7,501 nt of DNA from CAYZUC01 sp964481705 (GCA_964481705.1 CAYZUC010000123.1:1-7501); one strand, 5' to 3'; positions 1 to 6,628 are shown, counted from the first letter of the stretch. Translations and numbers: made by a program. Notes: a model not told the origin generated them from the letters alone.

Positions 1-90
1 CTCAATTACTCCACCAAAAAGAAACCTCAGCCTGTCTCAATTACTCCACCAAAAAGAAACCTCAGCCTGTCTCAATTACTCCACCAAAAA
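1..90. repeat. 35-bp tandem direct repeat, about 2.6 copies, cut by the left edge
   Basis: Two identical 35-bp units (1-35 and 36-70) lie head to tail, followed by the first 20 bases of a third (71-90). Each unit starts CTCAATTACTCCACC and ends CTCAGCCTGT. The third copy then diverges. There are no spacers, so this is not a CRISPR array, and 35 is not a multiple of 3, so a repeated peptide is unlikely. The array may continue beyond the left edge. Its role is unknown; it could be an intergenic satellite or the repeated end of a mobile element lying to the left. Confidence 0.9.
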
Positions 91-122
91 TGAAACACAA
101 AGCCCCGTCCCCATGTTTCATT
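89..122. repeat. Short palindrome with GTCCCC-containing loop (REP-like?)
   Basis: AATGAAACA at 89-97 is perfectly complementary to TGTTTCATT at 114-122, with a 16-base loop containing CCCCGTCCCC. It begins at the very point where the tandem repeat ends. The layout (short stem, C-rich GTCCCC core, intergenic position) recalls small dispersed palindromes seen in clostridial genomes, but that likeness is from memory. It is not a convincing terminator, because the stem is AT-rich and no long T run follows. Confidence 0.5.
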
Positions 123-130
123 ATTAGAAA

Positions 131-160
131 AGCCGACAGATTTAACTGTCGGCTTTTTTA
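131..160. terminator. Rho-independent terminator, bidirectional, after prs
   Basis: A perfect 9-bp stem, AGCCGACAG (131-139) and CTGTCGGCT (146-154), encloses the 6-base loop ATTTAA. On the plus strand it is followed by a run of T (154-159). On the minus strand the stem is followed by TTTTCTAATAA. It lies just past the prs stop codon and should end the leftward primosome-prs transcript. The better T tract faces right, so it may also stop a transcript entering from beyond the left edge. Confidence 0.85.
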
Positions 161-171
161 TGCAAGTAGGA

Positions 172-1356
172 TTAGTATTCTCCTGCCTTATATTTTGCTA
201 CGAGAGATTGAATACGATCATTTGGATTCAATAAATCGCTGATGGAACTGTCGTGATTCAGTGTATCAATGATGTATGCAATGTATTTGCTCATATCGCA
301 GTTGATGTAGTATGGTTTATCAAGCAATTCCTGTGATTGATATACCATATTGGTGGTCAGAACTCGGAAGATGGTTCCATCCTCGAATGCTTTATCGAAT
401 TTCTCCAGTCCTTTCGTAAAGAGACCAAAGGTTGATGCAATGAAGATACGATTTGCTTTGCGTCTCTTCAGCTCAGTAGCAACATCCAATACACTTTCTC
501 CTGAAGCAATCATATCATCGATAACAAGTACATCCTTTCCCTCTACAGAGGTACCTAGGAACTCATGAGCTACAATTGGATTACGTCCATCTACAACTTT
601 GGAGTAATCGCGTCTCTTATAGAACATACCCATATCCAATCCGAGAACATTGGCCATGTAAATAGCTCGTTCCATACCGCCTTCGTCCGGACTTACTACC
701 ATCATATGCTCAGCATCCAATTGCATATCCTTGACATTCTTTAAAAGACCTTTTACAAACTGATAAGCAGGACGTACGGTCTCAAATCCATGCAGAGGAA
801 TCGCATTTTGTACTCGGGAGTCGTGAGCATCAAAGGTAATGATATTATCTACGCCCATTCGAACAAGCTCCTGAAGAGCGATGGCACAGTCCAAAGATTC
901 ACGACTGCTTCTCTTATGCTGTCTGGACTCATAAAGAAATGGCATAATAACCGTGATACGTCTCGCCTTGCCACCAACTGCGGCTATAATTCTTTTCAGA
1001 TCTTGATAATGATCGTCGGGAGACATATGATTCATCATACCATTTAAGGAATATGTCATACTATAATTGCAAATATCAACTAACAGATAGAGGTCGGAAC
1101 CACGAACTGATTCTGTAATAATTCCTTTTGCCTCACCGGAACCAAAACGGGGAACCTTTGCTCCAAGGATATAGCTATTACGCTGGTAACCGGAAAAAGC
1201 AAGAGAATTCTTATGCTCGTTTTCTCTTTCTGTTCTCCATTTTACAAGGTAACTGTCAATTTTCTGTCCTAACTCTTTGCAGCCCTCAAGAGGAATCATT
1301 CCAAGAGAACCTACTGGGATTGTTTCAAGATTTCTTTTTTCTTCACGCATTGGCAT
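172..1356 (-). CDS. prs: Ribose-phosphate pyrophosphokinase (PRPP synthetase), long divergent form
   Basis: Makes 5-phosphoribosyl 1-pyrophosphate from ribose 5-phosphate and ATP, the precursor for purine, pyrimidine, NAD, histidine and tryptophan synthesis; cytoplasmic. At 394 aa it is longer than the usual 310-320 aa. Visible motifs: RFGSGE plus ESVRGSD (70-88), the ATP-site RQH (145-147, usually RQD), FDAHDSRVQN with the conserved His (175-184), SPDEGG (222-227), the catalytic-loop KRR (247-249) and the ribose-5-phosphate loop DDMIASGES (280-288, usually DDMIDTAGT). Compared with the classic enzyme there is an insertion of about 30 residues around 38-68 and an altered N terminus. ATG at 1356 is chosen because GTGAGG lies 7 bases upstream; an in-frame ATG two codons later is too far from it. 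Last gene of the operon, 18 bp after the dnaC-like gene. The family is certain; catalytic equivalence to classic Prs is inferred. Confidence 0.93.
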   Translation of the reverse strand: MPMREEKRNLETIPVGSLGMIPLEGCKELGQKIDSYLVKWRTERENEHKNSLAFSGYQRNSYILGAKVPRFGSGEAKGIITESVRGSDLYLLVDICNYSMTYSLNGMMNHMSPDDHYQDLKRIIAAVGGKARRITVIMPFLYESRQHKRSSRESLDCAIALQELVRMGVDNIITFDAHDSRVQNAIPLHGFETVRPAYQFVKGLLKNVKDMQLDAEHMMVVSPDEGGMERAIYMANVLGLDMGMFYKRRDYSKVVDGRNPIVAHEFLGTSVEGKDVLVIDDMIASGESVLDVATELKRRKANRIFIASTFGLFTKGLEKFDKAFEDGTIFRVLTTNMVYQSQELLDKPYYINCDMSKYIAYIIDTLNHDSSISDLLNPNDRIQSLVAKYKAGEY

Positions 1357-1374
1357 TGCGTATCCTCACTTTCT

Positions 1375-2361
1375 TTACAACCGGCTGTCTGCCTGATTGT
1401 GCTGTTTCACTTTCATAACCCGAATATCTTTTCCCATAAATTTATACATTTTGTAATTACCCAGAATCCTGGATAAGGATCGTTCCGAATAGATATCACC
1501 CATCTTCTCAAGAGACAAATTACTGGAAATAATGGTCGACTTCTTGCGGCAATTGCGTTCATTTAAAATCAGAAATAGCTGTGATTTTGTGAAAGAATTG
1601 CTGGACTCTGTTCCCAAATCATCAATAATCAAAAGGTCACAGGTAAATATATCGTCGTATAGCTCCTTTTTGTCCTCCGGTTGATCCTTTCCCTCAAAGG
1701 TGTTTTTTGCTAATAAATCAAAAAGCTGAAAAGCGGTGAAGTAAACAACGGAATATCCGCGGTCAATCAGACTTTTTGCGATGCAATTAGAAAGAAAAGT
1801 TTTTCCGCATCCTACATTACCATAAAATAATAAATTTTGGTAGTCATCTTTGAAATTTTCTATAAAAAGTTTGGAATCCTCTACCACCTTATGCATACGT
1901 GCGACTTCTTTTTCGTCATAGTATTCATAAGAAAGAGAGTCAAAGTTCTCTACCTTCAAGATATTACGAATATTGGACTGTTCATATAAGACCTCGATCA
2001 GACGCTGTCTAAGACAGTGGCATTTCTCATTGCCAATATAGCCGGAGTCATGACAGTCAGGACATGCAAAGACAGGTTCCAGGTAATTAGCCGGAAAATG
2101 ATTCTCTACAAGTAACTCCTGCTTCTGCCTGGTGATGGCAGCAATCTCATCTTTTAAATCACTGTGATCAAAATCGGTACCGAGTACAAGTCTTTTGGCC
2201 TGTTCGATGGAAAGGTCTACAATCCTGTTATCACAATTCTGATATTCGGGAATCTTATTGTAAATCTCTTTTCTGCGTTCCTCCAATAGCATGCGGTTAT
2301 CAGACTGACGCTGACGGTACTCTTTGATTATCTGGTCATACTTTCGATTGCTTAAGCTCAT
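1375..2361 (-). CDS. dnaC: DnaC/DnaI-like AAA+ ATPase, putative replicative helicase loader
   Basis: A 328-aa cytoplasmic protein expected to load the replicative helicase onto DNA during initiation or restart, in the manner of DnaC or DnaI. The N-terminal part is charged and helical. A likely zinc site follows (C100, C103, C114, C116, a CxxC...CxC pattern). The AAA+ module has Walker A GNVGCGKT (181-188), Walker B LLIIDDLG (243-250), a sensor-like SSNLS (279-283) and an Arg-finger-type SERSLSRI box (292-299). ATG at 2361 is preferred over the TTG one codon upstream, because AGGG sits 6 bases before the ATG. The gene is 45 bp after the DnaD-domain gene and 18 bp before prs, so it is co-transcribed. 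An IstB transposition helper shares the fold, but the zinc module, length and neighbours favour a chromosomal helicase loader. The symbol follows common usage; dnaI would be equally defensible. Confidence 0.88.
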   Translation of the reverse strand: MSLSNRKYDQIIKEYRQRQSDNRMLLEERRKEIYNKIPEYQNCDNRIVDLSIEQAKRLVLGTDFDHSDLKDEIAAITRQKQELLVENHFPANYLEPVFACPDCHDSGYIGNEKCHCLRQRLIEVLYEQSNIRNILKVENFDSLSYEYYDEKEVARMHKVVEDSKLFIENFKDDYQNLLFYGNVGCGKTFLSNCIAKSLIDRGYSVVYFTAFQLFDLLAKNTFEGKDQPEDKKELYDDIFTCDLLIIDDLGTESSNSFTKSQLFLILNERNCRKKSTIISSNLSLEKMGDIYSERSLSRILGNYKMYKFMGKDIRVMKVKQHNQADSRL

Positions 2362-2406
2362 CAAAATCCCTTTCTAAGGCAGATCACCTTTAGGTAAAGC
2401 AATGAA

Positions 2407-3489
2407 TCAGTTACGAAGTAAATCTTGTTCTAAAGCGGAGTAATCATAAGTTCTCTCATCGAAATTCTTAAACTTATCAGAAGTACGGGATAGCGGTACT
2501 GTTTTGACCAATTTTGACTTTTGAAAATCCTCATCGAGTTTTTCAAGCTCGGATTTATGATGGATATTCTTATCTCTCCAATTCTTTAGAATGGAATCGG
2601 TATAATCAAAACTGGGTTTTGAAATCGAGCGAATGGTACGGCTGCAGGCTTCCAAAATCAGATCCATATCAAATCCATACTCATTTGTCCACCGCTTAAT
2701 GAAATCGATATCTGTATCTACCGGGTTACGTCCGGAAATACCAAAAGCCTTCAGTACAGCGAAGTACTCTTTTTTAAAACGAGTTGTACTCATCTTCGCT
2801 GCTTTAAACGTGTGGATTCCCTCGTCTGCCCAGGCAAGTGCGGTCTTTTCTATGTAACGCATACTCTTGTGTCCGTTGTTCACACAGTATTCAATGAGAT
2901 ATTCAATCAAGTCAACAGGAAATTGCAACTCTTCGTACATATAAAGAAGAGAATGACCATCTGCCTTACTAAGTGTTTTCCCCATGTAATGTTCTGTCAT
3001 ATAGATGAGTTGTTTTACTTCCTCACGACTCTGGAATTCTGCTACTTTGTCCAAGGAGTAAAAGGGTTTGGTGGTAGGTTCGGATGCAGTGGGAACTGCA
3101 GTAACCGCAGCGGAAATCTGCGGACATGAATCCATAGCCACTTCCACAACAGTATCTACAGGAGATTTTCTGGTAGCAGGAATCGGCGGAATCTCATTCA
3201 GACAGATTCCAAATATATTATTATCGTCATCATACTCGACAGAGAGGAGCTTATGCTTATCCCAATAAAGAAGAGCACGCATGATATCTTNNNNNNNNNN
3301 ATTAAATCGATCTGCAATTGACGAAACAGAAACAGGCAGATTAGCTCCAATGCAACGTAATAAATGCAGATAAATCTTTATCTGAGCCTCATTTGCTGGT
3401 ATCATAAATTCATCAATAAATCGATTGGACACAAGGGTAGTGTCAAAGTCTTTATTACTGCGTAAAGTTATTCTATTCACTTCATTCAC
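2407..3489 (-). CDS. DnaD-domain replication initiation protein (primosome component)
   Basis: Related to the DnaD/DnaB primosome proteins of Firmicutes, which bridge DnaA or PriA to helicase loading. Numbering from a TTG at 3516 gives 369 residues. A winged-helix-like N-terminal domain spans about 30-105, followed by a Pro/Thr/Ala-rich linker (about 110-150). Two DnaD-like C-terminal domains follow, each ending in the Y-x(7)-W signature: YIEKTALAW (221-229) and YTDSILKNW (305-313). Ten unread bases hide four residues (73-76) of the winged helix. The start is uncertain. The TTG at 3516 overlaps the predicted transcription start, so GTG at 3489 (AAGAAG upstream) or GTG at 3480 (GGTGA 5 bases upstream) is more likely; 3489 is given here. 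Family members usually open with a short stretch leading into an ITL...VSNRFIDE-type segment, which fits either GTG. First gene of the operon with the DnaC-like ATPase and prs. Confidence 0.85.
   Translation of the reverse strand: MNEVNRITLRSNKDFDTTLVSNRFIDEFMIPANEAQIKIYLHLLRCIGANLPVSVSSIADRFNXXXXDIMRALLYWDKHKLLSVEYDDDNNIFGICLNEIPPIPATRKSPVDTVVEVAMDSCPQISAAVTAVPTASEPTTKPFYSLDKVAEFQSREEVKQLIYMTEHYMGKTLSKADGHSLLYMYEELQFPVDLIEYLIEYCVNNGHKSMRYIEKTALAWADEGIHTFKAAKMSTTRFKKEYFAVLKAFGISGRNPVDTDIDFIKRWTNEYGFDMDLILEACSRTIRSISKPSFDYTDSILKNWRDKNIHHKSELEKLDEDFQKSKLVKTVPLSRTSDKFKNFDERTYDYSALEQDLLRN
3291..3300. other. Run of 10 N inside the DnaD-domain gene
   Basis: Ten undetermined bases interrupt the winged-helix region. 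The reading frame is the same on both sides, and the four hidden residues fit the spacing expected between the SSIADRFN and DIMRALLYW segments. The gap is therefore probably close to its true length and the gene is probably intact, although a 10-N run can also be an arbitrary scaffold placeholder. Confidence 0.99.
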
Positions 3490-3521
3490 CCAACTTCTTT
3501 TATATTTCCAAAGCAAGATGA

Positions 3522-3530
3522 ATTATAGCA
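3522..3530 (-). promoter_or_regulatory. Extended -10 promoter for the DnaD-like/DnaC-like/prs operon
   Basis: Read on the minus strand the site is TGCTATAAT, a perfect -10 box preceded by the TGn extension. No good -35 hexamer is present 16-18 bp upstream, which is tolerable for an extended -10 promoter. Transcription would start near 3515, giving a leader of about 25-35 bases to the GTG starts at 3489 or 3480. Confidence 0.65.
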
Positions 3531-3596
3531 TATAGTCTCTCAAAAAGGAATAGATAAATTCTCCTCAAACACCGATAAAATGGGCATTTGTGATAA

Positions 3597-3623
3597 AGTG
3601 GATAATGTGGATGATGTGGACAA
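3597..3623 (-). promoter_or_regulatory. DnaA-box-like array 1: three contiguous 9-mers
   Basis: Three 9-mers lie end to end in the same orientation: 3597-3605, 3606-3614 and 3615-3623. On the minus strand they read TTATCCACT, TCATCCACA and TTGTCCACA. Each differs by one base from the DnaA box consensus TTATCCACA. The array lies about 70 bp upstream of the -10 box of the primosome operon, a plausible place for DnaA to act as regulator or to nucleate a complex. DnaA binding is inferred from sequence only. Confidence 0.6.
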
Positions 3624-3650
3624 CTTTCCCAAACCCCGATTTCATCAGCA

Positions 3651-3698
3651 ATAAAAATCCACATTTCTAAAGGAAGTAAATCCTAAAAAAATGTGGAT
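3651..3698 (-). terminator. Probable murC terminator hairpin
   Basis: A perfect 10-bp inverted repeat, ATCCACATTT (3657-3666) and AAATGTGGAT (3689-3698), has a 22-base loop that itself contains AGGA/TCCT. On the minus strand, the direction of murC, the hairpin ends in GGATTTTTAT, a short T tract. It begins 12 bases past the murC stop codon. The stem is only 40% GC, so termination may be partial. The arm at 3689-3698 overlaps a DnaA-box-like 9-mer (3692-3700). Confidence 0.55.
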
Positions 3699-3709
3699 AC
3701 TGTGGATAA
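3692..3709 (-). promoter_or_regulatory. DnaA-box array 2: a perfect box plus an adjoining near-match
   Basis: On the minus strand 3709-3701 reads TTATCCACA, an exact match to the DnaA box consensus. It is followed directly by GTATCCACA (3700-3692), one mismatch away. Both lie between the murC stop codon and the murC terminator stem, and they point the same way as the three boxes of array 1 about 70 bp further along. Confidence 0.65.
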
Positions 3710-5089
3710 CTATTTTCCAAGTAGATTCTCGCCGATATCTACAACGTTTCCAGCTCCCATAGTTATCAACAAATCACCGTTGATACAATTTTCTAATAAA
3801 AAAGTTTCGATTTCTTTAAAAGAGGGAAAATAATAAACATCTGTTCCCAGTTTTTTAATCTCTTCCATAAGTGTTTTCGAACTGATTCCCAAATCGTCAG
3901 TTTCACGAGCCGGAAAAATATCCGCTAATACAACCTTGTCTGCAAGGGAAAGAGCCTCTGCAAAATCTTTCATAAAAGCCTTTGTTCTCGTAAAAGTGTG
4001 TGGTTGGAATACACACCAAGTAGTCTTATGAGGATAATCCTTAGCGGTAGTGAGTGTTGCACGAATCTCGGTTGGATGATGTGCGTAATCATCAATAATA
4101 GTTACACCGCCGATTTCCCCTTTGTATTCAAATCTTCTGTCCGTTCCGGTGAAATTCATGAGAGCCTTTGCTACAGTAGCTCTCTTAATCGTGAGAAGGT
4201 CCGAAAGAGCAATTGCTGCCAGCGAATTCATAACATTATGTTCTCCGGTAACACCGAGTGTCATCGTTCCGTTATTCTCTCCATGTACCACTAAATCATA
4301 AGAAGGTCTTGCAAGTGCATCCATATGAATATTGGAAGCGCGGTAATCGGCCTTAGGGTCCTGGCCAAACGTAACAATGTGACATTTCAGTCCTTCCGTT
4401 ATGACGGATAAGCCTTCTATATCCTGATTGATAATCAGCGTCCCGTCCTCAGGCAGCAGGGCAGCAAAGCGATGAAAGGAATCGCGAATCTCATCGATAT
4501 CTTTGAAAAAATCCAGGTGGTCTTCTTCTACATTCAGAATAACTGCAATTTTAGGAAAAAAGCTTAGAAAGCTATTTGTATACTCACAAGCCTCTGTAAC
4601 AAAAAGCCCCGATTTTCCAATCCTGAAATTGCCATTGATAGACTTAAGAATTCCACCTATAGATAAGGTCGGATCAACATCCTCAGCCAGGAGTATCTCA
4701 GAAATCATGGAAGTCGTAGTCGTCTTACCATGAGTGCCGGATACTGCAATGGGAGTCGAGTAATTTTTCATGACCTGACCCAGAAGCTGTGCTCTGGTTA
4801 GTGTTGGAATTCCTCTCCTATTTACTTCCATAAGTTCCGGATTATCCGAATGAATTGCGGCCGTATATACAACTAAATCTACAGAATCCTGAATATTGGA
4901 AGCACTTTGTCCATAATATATGGAAGCACCTTTTTTTATTAACATCCTGGTAAGCTCTGATTCCTTGGCATCGGAACCGGAAATCGTAAATCCTTCGTCG
5001 AGTAGAAGCTCAGCCAGTCCGCTCATGCTGATACCACCGATACCTATAAAATGTATGGAAATGGTGTGGTCAAAATCAATTTCGTACAT
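3710..5089 (-). CDS. murC: UDP-N-acetylmuramate--L-alanine ligase
   Basis: ATP-dependent cytoplasmic ligase that adds L-alanine to UDP-MurNAc, the first amino acid of the peptidoglycan stem peptide. With the start at 5089 it is 459 aa, the normal MurC length. Domain order is standard: an N-terminal UDP-binding Rossmann-like domain with HFIGIGGISMSG (13-24), a central ATPase domain with P-loop SGTHGKTTTTS (117-127) and EACEYTNSFL (166-175) leading to NVEEDHLDFF (186-195), then the C-terminal ligase domain with TGTDRRFEYKG (314-324) and DDYAHHPTE (333-341). ATG at 5089 is chosen over one 60 bases upstream for three reasons: AGGTG lies 8 bases before it, the conserved family start falls here, and the upstream ATG would precede the predicted transcription start. 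It appears to be a single-gene unit with its own promoter and terminator, diverging from glgC. Confidence 0.97.
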   Translation of the reverse strand: MYEIDFDHTISIHFIGIGGISMSGLAELLLDEGFTISGSDAKESELTRMLIKKGASIYYGQSASNIQDSVDLVVYTAAIHSDNPELMEVNRRGIPTLTRAQLLGQVMKNYSTPIAVSGTHGKTTTTSMISEILLAEDVDPTLSIGGILKSINGNFRIGKSGLFVTEACEYTNSFLSFFPKIAVILNVEEDHLDFFKDIDEIRDSFHRFAALLPEDGTLIINQDIEGLSVITEGLKCHIVTFGQDPKADYRASNIHMDALARPSYDLVVHGENNGTMTLGVTGEHNVMNSLAAIALSDLLTIKRATVAKALMNFTGTDRRFEYKGEIGGVTIIDDYAHHPTEIRATLTTAKDYPHKTTWCVFQPHTFTRTKAFMKDFAEALSLADKVVLADIFPARETDDLGISSKTLMEEIKKLGTDVYYFPSFKEIETFLLENCINGDLLITMGAGNVVDIGENLLGK

Positions 5090-5140
5090 AAAATAAACAC
5101 CTGCACTTTCTATATAAATGCGAATTTCTTTCGATATGTA

Positions 5141-5169
5141 ATAATACACTATTAAATAGGAAAAGACAA
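5141..5169 (-). promoter_or_regulatory. Sigma-A-type promoter for murC
   Basis: On the minus strand there is a -35 box TTGTCT (5169-5164), a 17-bp spacer and a -10 box TATTAT (5146-5141). The match is two mismatches at -35 and one at -10. Transcription would begin near 5134, about 45 bases before the murC ATG. Confidence 0.6.
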
Positions 5170-5177
5170 TATGAATC

Positions 5178-5256
5178 TTTTTTGTGCATAATTACCAAAG
5201 TAAATATTGGGAAGAATTTATACAAAATTTGAATTCTATAGATTATGCCAAAAAAA
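5178..5256. repeat. Imperfect inverted repeat in the murC/glgC divergent region
   Basis: Left arm 5178-5192 (TTTTTTGTGCATAAT) and right arm 5242-5256 (ATTATGCCAAAAAAA) are complementary at 13 of 15 positions, with 49 bases between them. The pair lies between the two divergent promoters. It could be a two-site operator or simply chance in AT-rich DNA. Confidence 0.35.
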
Positions 5257-5289
5257 GCCATTCATTTTAAAGAAAATTTGTAAAAATAT

Positions 5290-5318
5290 TTCACAATGAC
5301 AGAAATAAGTGTTATAAT
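5290..5318 (+). promoter_or_regulatory. Sigma-A promoter for glgC-glgD
   Basis: The -35 box TTCACA (5290-5295, one mismatch), a 17-bp spacer and a perfect TATAAT (5313-5318) with an upstream TG extension make a strong housekeeping promoter. An A/T-rich tract at about 5262-5289 could act as an UP element. The start site would be near 5325, about 26 bases before the glgC ATG. I saw no clear CcpA (cre) operator nearby. Confidence 0.8.
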
Positions 5319-5350
5319 AAAAAAAATTAAACACAATATGAGGTGATTTC

Positions 5351-6628
5351 ATGATTAAGAAAGAGATGATAGCGATGCTGCTGGCCGGAGGTCAGGGAAG
5401 CAGGCTTGGTGTTTTGACTACAAAAGTTGCAAAACCGGCTGTTTCATTTGGCGGAAAATATCGTATAATAGATTTTCCGCTGAGTAATTGCATTAACTCC
5501 GGCATCGATACTGTGGGTGTATTGACGCAGTATCAGCCTCTTCGTTTGAATACACACATCGGAATTGGAATTCCGTGGGATTTAGATCGTAACCGAGGTG
5601 GTGTAACAGTACTGCCTCCGTTTGAGAAGATGGTAAACAGTGAATGGTATACCGGTACAGCGAATGCCATTTATCAGAATATTGAATATATGGAGAGTTT
5701 TAATCCGGACTATGTATTGATTCTTTCCGGTGACCATATTTATAAGATGGATTATGAGGTTATGCTTGACTTCCATAAGCAAAACGATGCAGCAGTCACA
5801 ATTGCTGCGATGCCGGTACCTTTTGAAGAGGCAAAGCGTTTTGGCATCGTAATTACGGATGACAAGCGTAAGATAATCGATTTTGAGGAGAAGCCGGAGA
5901 ATCCAAGAAGCAACTTGGCTTCGATGGGTATTTATATCTTCTCATGGAAGGTTTTGAAAGAGGCATTGATTGCACAGGCTGACCAGCCGAATCTTGACTT
6001 TGGTAAGCATATCATCCCCTATTGCCACGCAAAGAATGACAGCATGTATGCGTACGAGTACAATGGCTATTGGAAGGATGTCGGAACCTTGAATTCCTAT
6101 TGGGAAGCCAATATGGAGCTGGTAGATATTATACCGGAGTTTAATCTGTACGAAGAGTACTGGAGGATTTACACCAAGAGCGATACGCTTCCACCTCAGT
6201 ACATATCCAGTGACAGTGTTGTGGAAAAGAGTATTATCGGAGAAGGCTCGACCATCTGCGGTAAAGTATATAATTCTGTAATTGGTTGTGGAGTTTACAT
6301 CGGTAAGGATACGGTTGTTCGAGATTCCATAATTATGAATGAGACGCATATCGGAGAAGGATGCACACTCGAGAAATCAATCATTGCAGAGAATGTTGAG
6401 ATTCAGGACAAAGTATATCTGGGTGCAGGAGACGAAGTACCAAACGAAACGGATCCTCACATTTACTCACATGGCATTACTACCGTTGGAGAACGTTCCT
6501 TGATTCCCACAGGAGTCACCGTAGGAAAAAATACAGTGATTGCAGGAACCACCAAGCTGACGGATTATCCGGATAATCAGCTTCCGAGCGGCAAAACTTT
6601 GATCATTAAGGCAGGTGATGAGAAATGA
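5351..6628 (+). CDS. glgC: Glucose-1-phosphate adenylyltransferase, catalytic subunit
   Basis: Makes ADP-glucose and pyrophosphate from glucose 1-phosphate and ATP, the committed step of bacterial glycogen synthesis; cytoplasmic. At 425 aa it has normal length. The N-terminal nucleotidyltransferase domain shows LAGGQGSRLG (11-20), AKPAV (27-31), the catalytic Asp in SGDHIYKMDY (126-135), EEKP (179-182) for glucose-1-phosphate binding, and the metal-ligand motif YWKDVGT (240-246). The C-terminal part from about 290 is a hexapeptide-repeat left-handed beta helix (recurring pairs such as SIIGEGSTI and SVIGCGVYIG). GAGGTG lies just upstream of the ATG. It overlaps glgD by 4 bases, so the two are translationally coupled and likely form a GlgC/GlgD hetero-oligomer. 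All catalytic motifs are present, so this is the active subunit. Confidence 0.97.
   Translation: MIKKEMIAMLLAGGQGSRLGVLTTKVAKPAVSFGGKYRIIDFPLSNCINSGIDTVGVLTQYQPLRLNTHIGIGIPWDLDRNRGGVTVLPPFEKMVNSEWYTGTANAIYQNIEYMESFNPDYVLILSGDHIYKMDYEVMLDFHKQNDAAVTIAAMPVPFEEAKRFGIVITDDKRKIIDFEEKPENPRSNLASMGIYIFSWKVLKEALIAQADQPNLDFGKHIIPYCHAKNDSMYAYEYNGYWKDVGTLNSYWEANMELVDIIPEFNLYEEYWRIYTKSDTLPPQYISSDSVVEKSIIGEGSTICGKVYNSVIGCGVYIGKDTVVRDSIIMNETHIGEGCTLEKSIIAENVEIQDKVYLGAGDEVPNETDPHIYSHGITTVGERSLIPTGVTVGKNTVIAGTTKLTDYPDNQLPSGKTLIIKAGDEK

Noticed and set aside
1..90. CRISPR array
   Set aside because: The repeats are directly contiguous with no unique spacers, and no cas gene is in the window.
1375..2361. IstB transposition helper of an IS21-type element
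   Set aside because: No istA partner is present, and the cysteine-rich zinc site, the length and the DnaD-like neighbour match a chromosomal helicase loader.
2412..3268. Several plus-strand reading frames opposite the DnaD-domain gene, and similar ones opposite prs and murC
   Set aside because: They are antisense shadows of well-supported genes, with no domain, no ribosome binding site and no conserved motif.
3490..3516. TTG at 3516 as start of the DnaD-domain gene
   Set aside because: It lies only 5 bases past a perfect TATAAT, at the predicted transcription start, with no ribosome binding site. GTG codons at 3489 and 3480 fit better.
3597..3709. The main chromosomal origin (oriC)
   Set aside because: No dnaA, dnaN, rpmH or other usual origin neighbours are seen, and there is no obvious DnaA-trio or strong AT-rich unwinding region; an accessory or regulatory site is a safer reading.
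5090..5149. 20-residue N-terminal extension of murC
   Set aside because: It would begin upstream of the predicted transcription start and lacks the family's normal start; the ATG at 5089 has AGGTG upstream and gives the usual MurC length.
5076..5261. Small minus-strand reading frame in the divergent promoter region
   Set aside because: It overlaps the murC start and both the murC promoter and an inverted repeat; it is AT-rich, low in complexity and without a recognisable domain.
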